From positions 71,236,001 through 71,300,000 of the forward strand of contig CM060733.1 in NCBI GenBank assembly GCA_030704615.1: a stretch of 64,000 nucleotides of DNA, read 5' to 3'. The DNA is from Takakia lepidozioides. Lineage: Eukaryota > Streptophyta > Takakiopsida > Takakiales > Takakiaceae. Both the position numbers and the translations under genes were made by a program. Position 1 is the first letter of the stretch; each line of letters begins with the position of its first letter. Positions 31,376 to 42,839 of the stretch are shown here, in pieces. The notes under the pieces were generated by a model that saw only the letters and a program-made list of their open reading frames with translations, was not told the DNA's origin and did no database searches.

Positions 31376-32314
31376 CATGAACTCAAGAGGACCTCTTCAG
31401 TGTGCTGCTTGTTTCTGTAGTCTTGAGTCTATATGTTTGCAACTGCTGCTGCAAACTCTCCATGCGCTTCGCATGAGGTTCAACCAGAGCTGTATAGGCA
31501 GCAGACAGATTATTGGCTTCCTTCCAAGCCTTGGTAGTCACAGAAAGCTCATTCTTCGTGACATGAGTGTTTGCTGCAACTCAAGGATGTACCTGTCCTT
31601 CTCAGCCTCAACCTGATTGTACTGTTGGAAGGTATCATCATTGCGACGGATAGTAGCCTTCAAGTCAGTAATGAGTTTCCCTTGCTCCACTGTCTCAGCC
31701 TCCACCATCATACATCTCTCTGCTTGTTTGTTAACTTCTAATGCAGTTTGCTCCAGAGTAGTTGTTATTGAGGCACATTGGATGGTCATTCTCTGATGAA
31801 CTGCCTCCAACTCTATATGAAGCAACTTCACTTCCTGCAGTTTGCCATCATGCTTCACCTGCAAGTGGTATAACTGCTGCTTGTGCACTTCATGCAACTT
31901 CTCCTGCTCCAGACCTGCTTCAATCAGGTTTCCCTTTGCAAGCTGTAGGGCAGATTGAGCGTCCTCCAACTCTTTCTGCAACTTATGGTTGGCCTCCACA
32001 TCCACCTTATTTGCACACTCAGTGGCAATTCTTGCCTCAAACTCTTGCTTGAGCTCCTCCCTCAATGCTGCCAGTTGTGTGGAAGGAACATGGGATTTCA
32101 CATAAGTGCCCAACAGGTTGAGAATCCTACTGATGGAACTCATAAGCATAGCCTGTTGTGGGTCTTCATGGAGAACTTGCAGCTGTTCTCCCTGATCCTC
32201 CACAGTTTGATGTTTCACAAACCATTCAGGCTAGGATCCTACAAGATCTTCTCCCTAAGCAACCTGATCCTCCACGAGTGCTGCAGTGCCTTTGCACTCT
32301 ACCCCGGTTGCCTC
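31376..32314 (-). pseudogene. Coiled-coil ORF, 3' half (interrupted by element C)
   Basis: A frame of ~226 codons (from 32218) rich in Leu, Glu, Gln and Lys heptads, for example LAALREELKQEFEARI, HKLQKELEDAQSALQLAKGN, VEAEKDRYILELQQTL, typical of a long parallel coiled coil. A frame change near 31545 leads into a further coiled segment (KRMESLQQQLQTYR) ending at 31376. Read upstream it is cut at the element C left end, and its 5' part continues at 59643. I do not recognise the family; repeats nearby suggest it belongs to a retroelement. Confidence 0.55.
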
Positions 32315-32322
32315 TCCACACG
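32315..32322. repeat. Target site duplication of element C, left
   Basis: TCCACACG lies directly outside the left terminal repeat; TCCACAGG lies directly outside the right one (59635-59642). Seven of eight bases agree, and 8-9 bp is the usual duplication length for MULE elements. Confidence 0.65.
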
Positions 32323-32343
32323 GAGGTTAGCTATTTCATGAGC
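32323..32343 (+). repeat. Left TIR of element C with CATGAGC subterminal repeats
   Basis: GAGGTTAG followed by CTATTTCATGAGC, then ATGAGTGGC, ATGAGCGG and further ATGAGC units to about 32395. The inner 13 bp are identical in both ends of C and both ends of D. Confidence 0.75.
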
Positions 32344-32559
32344 ATGAGTGGCATGAGCGGAGTAGTAAGACAATCGGTTTTCATGAGCAGAAGTACAAAT
32401 TCTAGAAATAAAAAACATTAAAAAATATTATTTTAACGAAATGTGTCAGACAAAAAAAAGCCAATATAATACTCATTGTTTGGAGTAGAAATTGTAGTTT
32501 TGAGAGCCGTGCTCATGATATTTCGTCTTCTGCTCATGCGAATTCCGAGCGACATCTGC

Positions 32560-32890
32560 AAAAATGGCGCCGAATTGCGCGGTAACAGGGTCCGCAAGCA
32601 AAGAAATCGGCGACGTATTGCGCGGTAATAGGTGTCTCTGCCGAAAAATGGTGCCGAATTTCGCGGTTATAGGTCCCAACATGATTGAAGTGTAAGCCCA
32701 AAATTTGGAAATGTGGCGCCGAATTTCGGTACATGGTGCCGGGCATTGCACAGCTGTTGGGCAGTTCTGGGCCATGTAACTGGAAATTTGGCGCCATTTT
32801 TCCAGACATCGTTCCCGTACATGTTGGGACTTAGCCAGTTTTCGGCCCAAAATAGGGAAATTCGGCGCCATTTTTCCAGAAATGGCCCCC
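32560..32890. repeat. GGCGCC palindromes near the left end of element C
   Basis: Five or six half- to full palindromes centred on GGCGCC (near 32566, 32651, 32714, 32794, 32868) with arms AAATTCGG or AAAATGG. They are the C-type relatives of the palindromes of A, B and D and lie between the TIR and the transposase 3' end. The rest of 32400-33145 has no supported gene. Confidence 0.7.
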
Positions 32891-33145
32891 ACAACTGCAA
32901 TTGTTGGAACTCAGTTTTCTGCAAAAAAATTTCTGCCGCCATCTTTGTATTGATTCTGTTTGGACATTCAATTGCCACTGGACGTCAATGGATATCCAGC
33001 AGTCCATAGTGTTTAAAAGACATCAGTTTAATATTGTCTGTCTCATTCCAGGAGTTTTGGGGTGCATTTCATTACACTGCAAAACAAAGTCTAATGCATC
33101 AAAATGCAATTGCAAATATCCATATGGTGGATTCCCTTTGCCCCA

Positions 33146-35120
33146 TCAATGATTTCTGGAATCCCGGCGGAGGAGTTTGTGCAGCTCGTTCACGCTCAAC
33201 GCTGGTGCATGAATAAAGTCATCAATAGTCAAGTTCATCCTCAACCTCTTCAGGTAAATGTAATACAGATGCTTGCACGGATAATACTTTGAACCCTTCT
33301 TTGCTTCCATCAACGAGAAGTCCGTACAATTGCAAGTCGGCTCCACTCCAATCGTAATTGTGTATACGTCGTCGCGTACAGCTGAGCCGGCCGTTGTCAT
33401 CCGATAAACACGCCCAAGGACGGGTGGGGGTACGTCCACGGAGCTCTGAATAGTGCAAGCCATCCCAAGAGCATTGGCAATCTGAGTCTCATTCAACTTG
33501 TTGGGAGGGTGTCGTCTCTTCACTCTTCCGAATCGCATTGTGGGATGTGCAGAATTGTCCAATCCGTCTCTACTGGACCGAGCAGTCCGCAATGGCTGGG
33601 TTTGAGGAACTGGAAACGAGTGGGCCGGGACGTCTGTGTGTTGCACCATTCGAAATCCTGCTGCAGAAAGAGCATCCGCCTCATTCTGAGAGAGGTTGCA
33701 ACCCGGTGCAACAGGCCAGACGCCCGGAGGCTCCGACATTCCCTGAATCCCGTACTCGGGCTTGCCAAATACACAGGTCATTATGTCGTGCCTACAGAAC
33801 CAAAACGTCTACGTTGTGGCGTGAGAGAATGTGGGAGTCAAAAATCTGCCGCTGAAACAAGGTGAAGGTACAGCACCGTGTGGGTTCCTCCGAATCATCT
33901 CACCATAGCGTGCTCTGGTATCCACCCGGATGGCGCAGCACTTCCCTCGAAATGCCGACAATGTCCTTGCAATTCTCCACTGTGACTCCGACACTCTTGT
34001 CTCCACAATGGGTATGGTGTACTGCGTTACTACAGATGGCTTGTTATGTTCCTCGGGCACGTGCCTTGTGCTCAAAGGAGATGACGATCTTGAACGTGCA
34101 GGACTTGCGGTGCTCGACGAGACCTCCTCGGGCAACATCACGGGACCACGAGGGAGCATGTAAATATTCTTGTCAGCTCGCCATGAATCCTCTTCTCCGC
34201 CAGGTGCCTCGTCAAGTCTTCGTCTCACTGGACGGGTGTGAACATCTCCTTCCAAGTGTTGGCCTCTTCGAAGCAATGGCGTGTCCCGAAGGCCCTCTCG
34301 CAAGGCTGCCGTCCACTTGCGAGGATTCTTCGATCTGGAGGCAGTCCGCATCAACATTTCCTGCCTGTCCGGCCCCAAGCCTCACTGTTTCCTTTTCAAG
34401 AACTCGTTGTACCTGCATTGCTGCATAATTGACCTCACAATGTCCTCCGTTGTGGCAGTGAGGATGTCCACCAGATGCGCTGCAGAGGAGGCACGCCAGG
34501 AATAATGTACTGATTTGGCCATGTTTGTTGTCAGCATGTCGGTGTCGGAGTCCAGACACATTTCCTGCACATGCACATGTTGAGGTTACAAGCAAGTTAC
34601 AAATAATGAGTAGCATAATATTCAACGGGACGCGAATTCGTCCAACTCACCTCCCACATATAGTCACCGAACTGGAGGAAACGATAATGCCACCATGCTA
34701 GCCAATTGACCATTGCTCCCTCGTCTGATTTCTTTACAACACCTAACGTTGTCCACCAAGCCCGTATACATGCAAACTGTGTCTCTGCATCATCCAAGGT
34801 GGGAGCACGCTTCCACGCAAGACACATGGAACGGTGCTCCTCTCTGAAATCTGGCACCACGAGCCGGGTTGTGTACTGCGACAAGCTCTGCAGAAAATGG
34901 AACCCACAAGAGCTCTCCTTGTCTTCCATTGGAACATTGGGGTCTTCCCCGTACACCCTTCGGATGGCAGCCCAATTTGCTTGTGCATTGTCCCCCATGA
35001 AACCACGGAAATTGGGAGGGGGAATCCCGCCCTGGCCATCTGTTCATTTATTCCCTGGCAAAGAAGCATCTCCGATTGTGTATCCTCTCCTTTCATCTCA
35101 CAAATAGCAATTGTCATTAG
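33146..35120 (-). pseudogene. Element C transposase, 3' half (second Asp to SWIM finger)
   Basis: From 35120 downwards: LMTIAICEMKGEDTQSEM, GDNAQANWAAIRRVYGEDP (second catalytic Asp), CGFHFLQSLSQY (CxxH), AWWHYRF-like end of the core, an intron, CLDSDTDMLTTNMAKSVHYS, KWTAALREGLRDTPLL, QWRIARTLSAFRGKC, CNLSQNEADALSAAGFRMV and the SWIM zinc finger CNCTDF...YYPCKHLYYIYLKRL (CxC...CxH). An in-frame stop and small indel occur near 33808. The upstream half with the first Asp and zinc region lies at 41098-42690 on the other strand; the break falls right after THVY/before LMTIAIC. SWIM fingers close many MULE transposases. Confidence 0.8.
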
Positions 35121-35129
35121 CATCGTGCA

Positions 35130-35232
35130 AACTGGAAAAATGGGGCCGAATTTCCAGACTGAGTGCCAGCCACCCCCTGGACAGCCATCCCCCAGGACCC
35201 GAATCCGGAAATTCGGCGCCATTTTTCCAGGG
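35130..35232. repeat. Left inversion-breakpoint repeat of element C
   Basis: About 100 bp with two palindromes (GGAAAAATGGGGCCGAATTT at ~35149 and CGGAAATTCGGCGCCATTTT at ~35207) separated by a GC-rich spacer with GTGCCAGCCACC. Its reverse complement matches 42730-42805, including both palindromes and GGTGGCTGGCAC, so the two breakpoints are inverted repeats. Confidence 0.85.
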
Positions 35233-35272
35233 ACTTCTTCTCAACTAATTTTCATGCGCCACATAAGGCCTC

Positions 35273-38200
35273 TTACATCCTCGAAATGTAGGGACTAAAA
35301 AGAAAGGCATCGCGTATGTACATGTACAGAAGGTGCATTGCCGCTTTGTCCGCGTTCGGCTGGTCGGTGAACTCGTGGCTCCGGCGGGCATGGGGTATCT
35401 CTCGAAAGAATAGGTCGGTTTTGTAGAGCAGAAAGTACCTCGTCACATAGTCGCGTAGGCTCTCTGCTTCACCAGATATCTCCTGCTTGAACTGATGTGT
35501 TTGTGTGTCAAGCTGCTCTTGGGCATTCGTCGTCACCTGTGGAGATTCCCCATCATACCGCTTTCCTCAAAAAATACAATAAATCCATCCGATACAAGAG
35601 TAGAAGCCCCAAATGAAGCGTGGGAAAGTACCTGAAACCACCATGTCATGCGGTTCATCCACATGTCGAATGTGGGGTCGGACAATTTGTCGGGTTTGGG
35701 GAAGCTCCACATGTCCCTTGTACTTTGGGAACCATTCCAGATTTGGAGCCACCGGGTCTGTCCAACCACCCAGCATATTAGTAAGCGCCAAACACCACAA
35801 AAACGAATAGTTGCCACGATAATTTGGTTAAGAATGTATAACCTTTTCTGTTGCATCCACACAGGATGTGGCTAGATGATGCAGCTTCTCCAATGTCATT
35901 GTGGGCTTCAGAGCGCGGGAGTAGTGCCTCCCCACCTCCACCAGAAAGTCGGCACCAAGGGCGGGATCAGCTATGGCCACGTACTTTACCATCCTCGACT
36001 TGTACTTTATGCGGGCCTTCGCCTCCACAGCTTTGAGATACGATTCCAGTGCCGGGAGGGTTAGTTTCTTCTCCTCTGACTCCATGTAGAACCTCCGCGC
36101 ATGTGCCAAATCCTGCTGAATTTTCGTCTCTCAAGAATGCGCAGATAAGATTAGAAATCCTGGTCAACACTTTTTCTTCTATTGGGGGAGGAGAGACAGA
36201 TAAGCTGAACAAAATAGTCAGGAGTTTTACCCGAAATATGTAGTCCACCATGGCGTCCATGCTCAGCCTATACCAGGTTCTGTCTGCCTTTTCCTCCGAC
36301 TTGTGCAAGAGGTCGGCACTTAGCGAATTGGCAAACTCTTGCACCCCCTGCTTCCCAACATCCTTCACTCGGAAGAGCATATGGGACAAGTTGGTGGCAA
36401 TGAAGGCATTCTCAGTCACCCTGCAATGCCACATTTCCATTAAACAATACAGAAATGAGAATTTGCAACAAATATGACGATTGGCAATGAAATGACTGTT
36501 TCAAATTCAAAGTTCCAAAGTAAGAGGCATTGTAACTTACAAGTTGATGTCTGCCATTGCCGCTTTGAGAAGACTGCGATCTTTGGGCCCCGCAACCTTC
36601 AACACAACACACTCCACGGCGAAATGCCAATCCAGGTCGTGTTGGGGTGGGCTTGGGCTATATACTCCATCCATGCCAGGAGGCGATGATTGTCGTCCCA
36701 CACGTAAAACATCTTTCCGGACAAGTGCTAGAAAAGAGGATCAGTAGCAATCAATCTCTCGAACTCCTCATTTTGCCTTTGCCAATGGGGACCCCATTTG
36801 TCCACCTCATCGGAAGTGTGGGCACGAGAAGCTCCGTGGTCGTTCTCCATGGAAACATAAAACGCGGCAGACCCCATTCGATATCCCTCCCAGAAAGAGA
36901 ATTTCAGCTTGTCGATATCGCCTGGGAGGGCAGGTCTCACCACCTGCAATGAAACCAAGCGGCAAAGGGGAATCCGAAGCTTGGCCGGGTAAACCATGCC
37001 CCCTAGGACCCTGCCAATGTTGTTGTGGGTTGCCTCCAACATCTTGGCAGCAGCCAACTTCATATCCGCCTCCAACATGACGTCTGTTGCAGGGGGGTTC
37101 TCCGGCAGCCCACCAGGACCGCCAAATCCAGCCTGTATGCTCCGGGTTTGGGGCCTGGGGATGTCCGGGAGGATGTCATCCTGGTCAAAAAGCTCCCTCT
37201 TGTCATCCTCAACATGGTCAACCACCACCGGAACCACCTTGAGCACTCTCCCCGTCTCTACTGCCCTCTCCCCGGCTTCACCTCGAACTTCCACAATCCG
37301 TGCTCTTTGTGGTGTTCTTTCCCCTCCTCCAGTCTCCACCGTATGGGTAATTGCGGGGGCTGCTCCCACCCGCGATGGTGTAACCGGTGTGTTACTGCCT
37401 GTTTGTGGTGTCTTGGAGGGATCCACCGTCTCTGTGCGTCCCTCGCTTACATGGGCATCTGTCATTTCGGCACCCATGGCCTCTTCAGTGGCCTTTTCTC
37501 TTGCCTCCTGGCTAGCCTTCTGTCTCACCTATTCTTTTGCCCTCTCTTTTGCCCTCTCACGGGCCTTCTGTTTCTTACTAGGGGTAGCAGTAGGGGAGGC
37601 CTCCAGGACGACCACCTTTGATTGAGGTGAACTGACACCCTCTCCGACCCTGCTCACTCCCCCCTCCGCAGCCCGTGACGGCTCTCTCGCCGGGGATTGC
37701 ATGTGCTTGGCTTTCTTCTTCTTCTTTGCGTGGGCGGGCCCTACTGCATGTGCATCAGCTTCCTCCATTGCCAAATCTGCTGTCCTCATCCAACGCCCTT
37801 CACCTACCATGCCGCCTGCACCAACCTCCCGAATGCCTATTCTGTCGTACTCTCGTTGCAGGTCCTCTCGTCCACCAACAAAAGGAGAAAGATTTAGTTT
37901 GCCGTTCTGCCCCAAGTTGGGCGATCCAAACATGCGATGAGTAGCGGCTTTTAGAGTGACTGCTCAAGCAGTTGGAGCTGTCGATGATACCACCAGCGTG
38001 TCGGGCTCGTCGTCACTCTGTCATCCCCAACAATCGTGAGAACCAACATCGCAATGAAAACCACCATCGCAACGAGCATCGCAACCACCATCGCAACAAT
38101 CGTGGACAACAATGAAAACAAACCCAAACAATGCCTAAGAATCACAGGCAGAAGCAGCCTTCTCCAGAGCTGTCGGCTTTGCACACGCATTGCAAACTAC

Positions 38201-38870
38201 CTAAGGTTCACTCAACCAGTAACTTGCAGAAATGAACATGAAACACGATGAACAAATGAACACGATTTCAATAAGACGGGAAAACAGGGTGAAATGTCTT
38301 GAAGGCACTTCATCTGCCCAGACAATCTTCTCAGCTCAGCATGGATTTCCTTCATTCCGGGATGCAACCTGTCATCTACAGCGAAGGTGTGCACCCTGTT
38401 GCAAATCTCAATGCAGCAACGACCCGGCTCCTTTCTTACCCCTCTGACCTTGATCATTCTTCTCACCAACTTGTGCTTTTGCGATGCAACCATGCACTTC
38501 CAGGGCTGCCAGGCTGAAGATGCCAAAACAAACAAAAAACAAGCGAAGAAGACCGCACATGTTACACAAAGCGAAAGAGGAAGGGGCTTGCCTGAGAGTG
38601 CTCAGCTTCATTTGGCGCGGGCTGTGAGCAAGACAATGGGATCTCCTGCTGGAGCTTCAGTTTGGCCATGCGAGAGGTTGGACGCCGCCCGTAGTACAAA
38701 GCCTTCAGCTTCCGCCGCGGTCTGGATGTGGGGTTTCTCTCAGGAGAGCCACGCCCTTCTCCACGCAGCAAAAGTCCCAGCAAAAGAAAAAATCTCCCGC
38801 AGTATGCGTGCGTACATGCCTCGAATGGAACTTCATCCAAGCGTCACATCAGGTGTCGAAGGCGTATCCG
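35273..38870 (-). pseudogene. Element C methyltransferase-like gene, 5' part (exons before the MTase domain)
   Basis: Exon 1 lies at ~38870-38640 (RPRRKLKALYYGRRPTSRMA, compare RPRRKLRKLYFGRRPMPKG in D). After an intron carrying a PPR fragment, a long exon runs 37933-36728 with one TAG stop near 37530; it is charged and disordered, then has KMLEATHNNIGRVLGG, RIPLCRLVSLQVVRPALPGD and FWEGYRMGSAAFYVSMEND. Further exons: LSGKMFYVWDDNHRLLAWME (~36720), VTENAFIATNLSHMLFRVK (~36424), MVKYVAIADPALGADF (~36000), TFDMWMNRMTWWFQ (~35680) and SLRDYVTRYFLLYKTDLFF (~35450). Each has a counterpart in D. The gene is cut at 35.23 kb by the inversion; its continuation is at 42840. The exon corresponding to D 48400-48980 was not found. 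Confidence 0.75.
38212..38535 (-). pseudogene. PPR E-domain fragment captured in intron 1
   Basis: The minus-strand frame contains GVRKEPGRCCIEICNRVHTF, then DDRLHPGMKEIHAELRRLSG, the standard wording of the E/E+ region at the C-terminus of plant PLS-class PPR proteins. It lies between exon 1 (~38.7 kb) and exon 2 (37933) of element C's methyltransferase-like gene, and shares flanking sequence with the PPR-derived repeats at 28-31 kb. Capture of host gene pieces is well known for MULEs (Pack-MULEs). The fragment is frame-broken upstream and lacks PPR repeats. Confidence 0.75.
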
Positions 38871-39019
38871 GGAAGCAAGCGCGGAATCCCTGTGGAACAT
38901 CCGGTTCAAAACCGACGGCGGAGGACATTTAATGCGCAACTGCGTCATTAAATGTCGTAGGTATGGAGGTCGGCCACAGGCGCCGACTGGCCCACCCTCC
39001 CCCCGAGACTTCATCAATC

Positions 39020-39745
39020 GCCCGCTGGATGGAAAAAACGGCGCCGAATTTCCATCCAGCGGATAAAGTAGGACGCAACGTGGCCCTCCCTCCGCCCGAG
39101 CTGTTCTCATCCAGGAGACGCAGGATGGAAAACCGGCGCCGATTTTCCATCCTGAAGGTAATTCGGAGCGCGGCCGGATGGAAAACCGGCACCAAATTTC
39201 CATCCTGCAAGAAAGACGGAGCGCGGCGGATGGAAAATCGGCGCCGAATTTTCATCCTGCAGGTAAGTCGGAGCGCGGCCGGATGGAAATCCGGAGCCGA
39301 ATTTCCATCCTGGAGGTAATTCGGTCCACCTCATCGATGGAAACCGGCACCGAATTTGTCTTTATCGGACGAGAATGGTGGGAATAACGTGCCAAAAGTG
39401 GCCTACACGCAAAAAACTCCAAGTTTAGTGTGTAACCAGACAAAAAAACGCTAAAAACCTGATGCAACGACTAAAAAATGTTGTTGCAGGGCCAATACGG
39501 GCGTCTATGGATGGAAATTCGGCGCTGTTTTTCCATCCGGGGGATGTTCTCTGTCGGCCAGGTTTCGGCCTCTCCCCCCGAGACGACTTCATCCGTGCGC
39601 CCTCGGATGGAAATTCGGCGCCGTTTTTCCATCCGGGGGATGTTCTCTGTCGGCCAGGTGTCGGCCTCTCCCCCCGAGACGACTTCATCCGTGCGCCCTC
39701 GGATGGAAATTCGGCGCCGTTTTTCCATCCGGGGGAACTTCTCTG
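39020..39745. repeat. Element C palindrome array (AAATTCGGCGCCGAATTT type)
   Basis: At least nine palindromes with outer GGATGG/CCATCC arms and inner AAATTCGGCGCCGAATTT, near 39028, 39122, 39177, 39228, 39281, 39334, 39509, 39606 and 39700. The last two lie in a ~95-bp direct repeat that also contains CATCCGGGGGATGTTCTCTG. In the pre-inversion order the array sits between the two divergent genes, as in A, B and D. Confidence 0.9.
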
Positions 39746-39994
39746 GCATGCACGTGGGGCAGTCACCCTCCGATTGGACGTCCTGTCGAAGTAAATTTTG
39801 CGCCTCATTCTTGGGTACGGTTATATTAAATGGTGCTCTTTTCCTTTGCCACTTGCCCGACCTTCGCTCATGACCCACGCGTTTCAAACCGAGACAACAA
39901 CAACACTTCCTCGCTCCGAGCTCCTCATCTTCCCCACACTCCCCCTTCCCTGCGCACCCTCTCTGCTTCCTGGCAGCTCTTTCAGTAGTCCTCG

Positions 39995-40523
39995 ATGGCG
40001 TGTCGGGATCCCATTAACTGCCCAAACAAGCATCGCACCCCGTGGGACTTCTCGCCCAAGTCGGGGGATATTTTCATATACCTGGAGGATTGGATAGACC
40101 GCTCTCAGCATAGGAGGGTGCACCTGTCCGCTCTTGAGTACCTTCCTCGCTTCCACGATCAGCCTCGCGGGGACAGGCTTGTGCGGCTTTGGTGCCTGCG
40201 AATCGTTGATCTGCAGTATCCACCTACATGGAATATCCCCAAAATCCGCACGGCCTTCCTACATCATTGGAGGTTATATGCCAGAGAGGATTCCATCGCA
40301 AACAGTGTATGGGGACATTCTCATAAGCTACGAGGATGAGTCCTATGGACACAGTCTCTCCACAGCAAAGATCTCGATTTACGATGGTGCATATATCGGA
40401 GGACATGACACCATTGTCCACTACACCAAAGCAGAATGGGCTGCATCCATTGTCTTCACCTACCGACACCCTGTCAGTCATGAGCTTGTTGAGAGGCCAA
40501 TGGAGATTCAGGCTTCTTGGTGA
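39995..40523 (+). pseudogene. Element C ORF3 (unknown small protein)
   Basis: Starts MACRDPINCPNKHRTPWDFS, then KSGDIFIYLEDWIDRSQHRR and LWCLRIVDLQYPPTWNIPKI. A frame change near 40285 leads to VYGDILISYEDESYGH, AKISIYDGAYIGGHDTIVHY and HELVERPMEIQASW. It matches both ORF3 copies in D (SGDIIVW, LKIVDLDIPSWKG, YGDIRL, SMYDGGIIDGHDIIV, DELVLRGIEV). About 180 residues. I do not recognise the family; the SGDI-IxW start and strand-rich pattern are weakly BAH-like, which is only a guess. It lies between the palindrome array and the transposase start. Confidence 0.55.
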
Positions 40524-41097
40524 GGATAGTGCAACACGGGAAAAAATTCCCAACTTACCTGAGCATGGATGGCATGCATACTTTTGGCTTCCCTCGGCTT
40601 GTGAGGGCATGCATACTTGTCACAGTATATTTTTAATAAAAATGTCTCCTTTGAACCAAAGTTCCACTTTTTGCGCAATGTTGCATTTTGTTGTATGTTG
40701 ACTTTTGGCAGCGAGGGTCTGGCACTCAATCTTGTAATCAGACCCACTGGAATGCCACCTCTGTCAGTTCCCTCTGTCCATGGGGCAGGTGCTTGCACGC
40801 TCGCCCCCCCACGCTTCTTGTCAGACGCCGTAATGATTGGTTTGCGCAACGCATCTGCACAGGTCATATACCTTCTGACTGCATACCGTTGGCAGTTATT
40901 GCGCAAAGTCCAGGGGCCGCATTCCGCAGACAAGGTTCATTAACTCTCAGACAGTGGATTTTCGGGAGAGTGGGCTCCCCGGATTCGTGAATAGGCTTCG
41001 TCGCTTGCAAAAATCGTTCCTTCCCCTCGCTGCATCCCCCCTTCTCCCAGGGCGCTTGTCCGAACGCCGTCCAGGCAGTCTTGTGTGCACATCTTCC

Positions 41098-42690
41098 ATG
41101 GCAGAAAACCCGAGCGCTATAGTGTACTGCCCTCCTCACGAGCATAGAGCTACATTTCCGTGCAGAGGGGAGATCTGCCGGGTGATGGAGAAATATCTCT
41201 GCGTTCGATACCACCTGAAACCGGGGTCGGTATTTTTGGAGGAGGAAAGGAAGGATTCAAACGGAGTTGTAGTCGAAAGTATTGTTGTGCTCCACGATGA
41301 TTTCAGCGATGGTAGGGAATGGCGAGTTCCACCATCGGACAACATCATATACAGGGCTGTTGGGGACTTCATTTGCCCGCCAAATGCGCCTTCTATCCTG
41401 GTGCCTTCCATGAAACAATCCGCGAATCAGAGAGTGGGTACCTCAAAGAGAGAAGTCCGCAACGAAGTAAATCCAGAGCTGAACCCATCAATGAAGACAA
41501 GCGAGAACCGGGTTGTTCACAACCTGTCCGACTTCGACGAGGTCATGGAAGTTCCGAGATCATCATGGAGATCAGGCAAGACCTCAATGGACATTAGCGG
41601 ACGAGGGAGTCATATTCCCAGCACGAACACAGCAGTTCGATCCATTCTTGAAATTCTACAAGGGCTTCGCATGGAGGGACACCGCTCGGAGCTGGCTGGG
41701 TTGGACTACAGCAAGTTTGCCATTAAATCCGTTACATGCCTTCCCGCAGACATCGACGGTAATATGTTCTTTGAGTTCCCTCCTCGAACGGACTATTCGA
41801 GGGCGTCCGGAATGTTGACAGATATGGATAGGAAACTTGACAGTCATCCTTGGTGCGTCACCAAAACCACCAGCATGAAGATGCTCGATGGTGTGCGGGT
41901 GCGCTACGTTGTTTGTGCGGGCGCGTTGCGGTGTTTCTCCCCAACATGCTTCCACTTAAAATCCAGAGGTCGCAGGAACGAGACGGATTGGACAGGCACA
42001 ACTCATCAACCATTTCGAGCTCAGGAGAAGGTTCCAAACTCCACATTTAAGTGTGCGCATTGCAAAGAACCACCACATTGCATGTCTGTTTGTAATGCCA
42101 AGCAGTTCTATGTGTTGCACCGTTTCCCTGACCTCACACGAGCTTGCATACACGTTGGTTCCCATTGTCACAAATTGGCGAGGAGGAACTTGCGGGAGGC
42201 TGCCCATGAGGCAGAACAGCTCGTTCAAGAGGAGGTTAAGTTGAGACCTAGTGCCAAACCCAAACAGATATAGCTGCAGGCCGCCCATAAGATGGCATTG
42301 GCCAGAATTATGTCGGAAGACGGCTCCGACAGAGTTCCTCTCGATGAGAAGGAAATGGAGGCATTGCTGGAGTCAGTGTCCCACGTCTGTTCACCGAATG
42401 TCCGAAACCACATTGTCTCCTACAAACAGAAAATTGGGCGTGGATCGGATATGCACTCCATTCTAGAGGTGAAGGGACGATGTGGATATGACTACATTCA
42501 TGGAAGTAGGTTTCCTGGACAAGGGACTGAGGTAGTTCGTATTCAAAATGTCAACGTGTGGGCCTGGCAGCGGCGTCGAACTGTGTCGACCGGATGACGA
42601 GTGGGGACTTGTCAAACAATTGGGTCATGTTCGACCATATCAAGCAAATTACAAATCACCAGTGGGTGACAATGGCTACACATGTCTATG
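41098..42690 (+). pseudogene. Element C transposase, 5' half (zinc region and first Asp)
   Basis: ATG 41098 opens MAENPSAIVYCPPHEHRATF. The frame runs through EWRVPPSDNIIYRAVGD, GHRSELAGLDYSKFAIK and the Cys/His region (VCAGALRCFSPTCFH, FKCAHCKEPPHCMSVCNAKQ, RACIHVGSHCHKLARR). At 42271 CAG has become a TAG stop (KPKQI*LQAAHKMALARIM). A frame change follows near 42545 in the sequence ATTCAAAATGTC, at the same place as in D. The copy ends with HQWVTMATHVY at ~42690, where the inversion breakpoint begins. The N-terminal zinc region is the presumed DNA-binding part of the protein. Confidence 0.8.
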
Positions 42691-42699
42691 CCCAGTCAG

Positions 42700-42830
42700 A
42701 TCTGGGACTTAGCCATTTTCGGCCCCAACCTGGGAAAATGGCGCCGAATTTCCAGTTCGGGTGGCTGGCACTGAAACCGGAAATTCGGCGCCATTTTTCC
42801 AGTTCCGGGCCCAGTCAGTTCTGGGACTTA
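42700..42830. repeat. Right inversion-breakpoint repeat of element C
   Basis: Contains GGGAAAATGGCGCCGAATTT (~42733), GGGTGGCTGGCACTG and CCGGAAATTCGGCGCCATTT (~42777), the inverted counterpart of 35130-35232. A direct repeat GATCTGGGACTTAGCCATTT / GTTCTGGGACTTAGCCAG flanks it. Confidence 0.85.
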
Positions 42831-42839
42831 GCCAGGCCA

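Noticed and set aside
40508-40943. Overlapping frames between ORF3 and the element C transposase
   Set aside because: No similarity to the equivalent interval in D and mutual overlap on both strands; treated as intergenic.
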